Below, in pieces: positions 5,936-6,802 of a stretch of 6,802 nt of DNA. Source of the stretch: Candidatus Moraniibacteriota bacterium (lineage in GTDB: Bacteria; Patescibacteriota; Minisyncoccia; Moranbacterales; GCA-2747515); NCBI GenBank assembly GCA_029933995.1, contig JAOZNB010000068.1, positions 1 to 6,802 on the forward strand, in the 5' to 3' direction. The position numbers and the translations under genes were made by a program. Position 1 is the first letter of the stretch. Each line of letters begins with the position of its first letter. Below the pieces are notes generated by a model. The model worked only from the letters and a program-made list of their open reading frames with translations, did no database searches and was not told the DNA's origin.

Positions 5936-6802
5936 ATAATATTTGCAAACATTTCACGAATTTTATCGTAAGTATCACCTCGTGGCATAAGAATATAACC
6001 ACGTGCATCACCCTCATGTGAATACAATAAACCTTCTTCTGAATTTTCCAATACTTTATGTTCAACTGAAACATCAGCGCCCATTTTTTGATAGAGATCA
6101 AAGAATCGTTGCATTTCCCACAATTCCATATCAGTATTCATATTACCACTCACAGCATTAAATAATTCTTGTACTTTACTAAAGCTCGTCAGAACGCCCA
6201 TCGATACTGCCTTTTTCTTTACTTGTCCTATTACATCTTGTTGACGACGTGCACGATCAAAGTCACTTGATGTTGCACGAGCTCTCACATAACAAAGAGC
6301 TTTTTCTCCATCAAGAATTGAAACGCCAGCCGGAACTGTAAATACACCACCACATTCTTCTGTTACATTGTAACAAAGTGGATAACTTGCAACGACTTTA
6401 CCTCGATGATCAATCTTTGACTCAAAATTTCCACTCTTTATTGTAAACACACCGCCATTTGCACCATCACACACTTTTTCTTCATGAAATTGAATAGGTT
6501 CTATAAAAGACTCTTCTAGATTTACCTCTACACCTCCGAGTGCATCCACAACCTCTTTAAATCCTGCAAAATTAACTTCTGTACCATAATGCATTCTCTG
6601 ACCAGTAATATCTTCCAAAACTTGCTTCATTGCCTCTATTCCCTGTCCATCACCCTTTTCTTCACCATAATGATATACACCATTAATTTTTGTTGTAGTT
6701 GTTGTCCCTGGCATTGTTACATACAAATCACGAGGCACTGAAACCATTGATGCTTTATAAGTATCTTCACCTTCTGGATTTTCTTGCTTTTTAATACTTA
6801 CC
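5932..6802 (-). CDS. LytR-CpsA-Psr (LCP) family protein, 5' end cut by window edge
   Basis: LCP proteins are membrane-anchored, extracytoplasmic phosphotransferases; in Gram-positives they attach teichoic acids or capsule to peptidoglycan from polyprenyl-linked precursors. Here 289 residues are visible and the frame is open to 6802. An ATG at 6745-6747 exists but is not the true start, because it lies inside the domain: the frame upstream still reads VSIKKQENPEGEDTYKAS, and the N-terminal membrane anchor is missing. Numbered from Met 6747, the signatures are MVSVPRDLYV (1-10, conserved Arg-Asp), KINGVYHYG (20-28), GTEVNFAGFKEVVDALGGV (55-73), and LDGEKALCYVRARA (145-158) with DFDRARRQQ (162-170), the polyprenyl-phosphate-binding arginines. 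About 55 residues (82-138) with three cysteines form an insert before LDGEKAL. The stop is TAG 5932-5934. The neighbouring glycosyltransferase fits a role in surface-polymer assembly. Substrate unknown. Confidence 0.93.
   Translation of the reverse strand, partial: VSIKKQENPEGEDTYKASMVSVPRDLYVTMPGTTTTTKINGVYHYGEEKGDGQGIEAMKQVLEDITGQRMHYGTEVNFAGFKEVVDALGGVEVNLEESFIEPIQFHEEKVCDGANGGVFTIKSGNFESKIDHRGKVVASYPLCYNVTEECGGVFTVPAGVSILDGEKALCYVRARATSSDFDRARRQQDVIGQVKKKAVSMGVLTSFSKVQELFNAVSGNMNTDMELWEMQRFFDLYQKMGADVSVEHKVLENSEEGLLYSHEGDARGYILMPRGDTYDKIREMFANII

Noticed and set aside
5910..6101. A 63-codon minus-strand open frame overlapping the LCP gene end
   Set aside because: It is out of frame within the LCP coding region and ends in the repeat spacer; no motifs or start signals.
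5932..6747. Treating ATG 6747 as the true start of the LCP protein
   Set aside because: The frame continues upstream to the window edge, and the ATG sits within the conserved SVPRD strand of the domain, leaving no membrane anchor.

Overview
The window is an AT-rich bacterial segment. Six protein-coding genes and the major part of a seventh all lie on the minus strand, so transcription runs from high to low coordinates. In that order they are an LCP-family envelope protein (its beginning lies past position 6802), a family-2 glycosyltransferase, an S41 C-terminal processing peptidase, GroES, an HD-domain phosphohydrolase, type I signal peptidase and histidyl-tRNA synthetase (its end lies before position 1). 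The code appears standard: no reading frame contains an internal TGA, and the six visible stop codons are TAA or TAG.

The organism is best guessed as a member of the Patescibacteria/CPR (Parcubacteria-like) lineage. The reasons are small AT-rich genes, a lysine-rich N-terminal tail on a housekeeping enzyme, divergent single-copy housekeeping proteins, LCP plus S41 plus GT2 envelope genes, starts mostly without Shine-Dalgarno motifs, and a TGTCATTTCGA-type interspersed repeat. This is inference; no 16S rRNA or marker phylogeny is available here. The two promoters that can be read are sigma70-like with extended -10 elements, which argues against Bacteroidetes.

Layout. (1) 5932-6802: LCP protein. 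(2) 5812-5931: a non-coding spacer with a 15-bp tandem repeat, bracketed by perfect 13-bp inverted repeats. (3) 4987-5811 and 3722-4981: glycosyltransferase and S41 protease, 5 nt apart and presumably cotranscribed. (4) 3338-3610: groES with its own promoter (3650-3677) and a strong intrinsic terminator (3294-3324); no groEL is next to it. (5) 3084-3293: a MITE-like nested inverted-repeat element with no coding content. (6) 2103-3083: HD phosphohydrolase, whose stop codon lies inside a perfect 24-bp palindrome. (7) 1376-1978 and 3-1346: lepB and hisS, 29 nt apart, behind one promoter (2056-2084).

Functionally, the right half is about the cell envelope (polymer attachment, glycan synthesis, periplasmic or extracytoplasmic proteolysis) and the left half is housekeeping (folding, nucleotide metabolism, secretion, translation). 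I see no defence system, CRISPR array, tRNA, rRNA or transposase. The unusual material is mainly in the repeats, the HisRS tail and a cysteine-bearing insert in the LCP domain; none of these amounts to a demonstrably new system.
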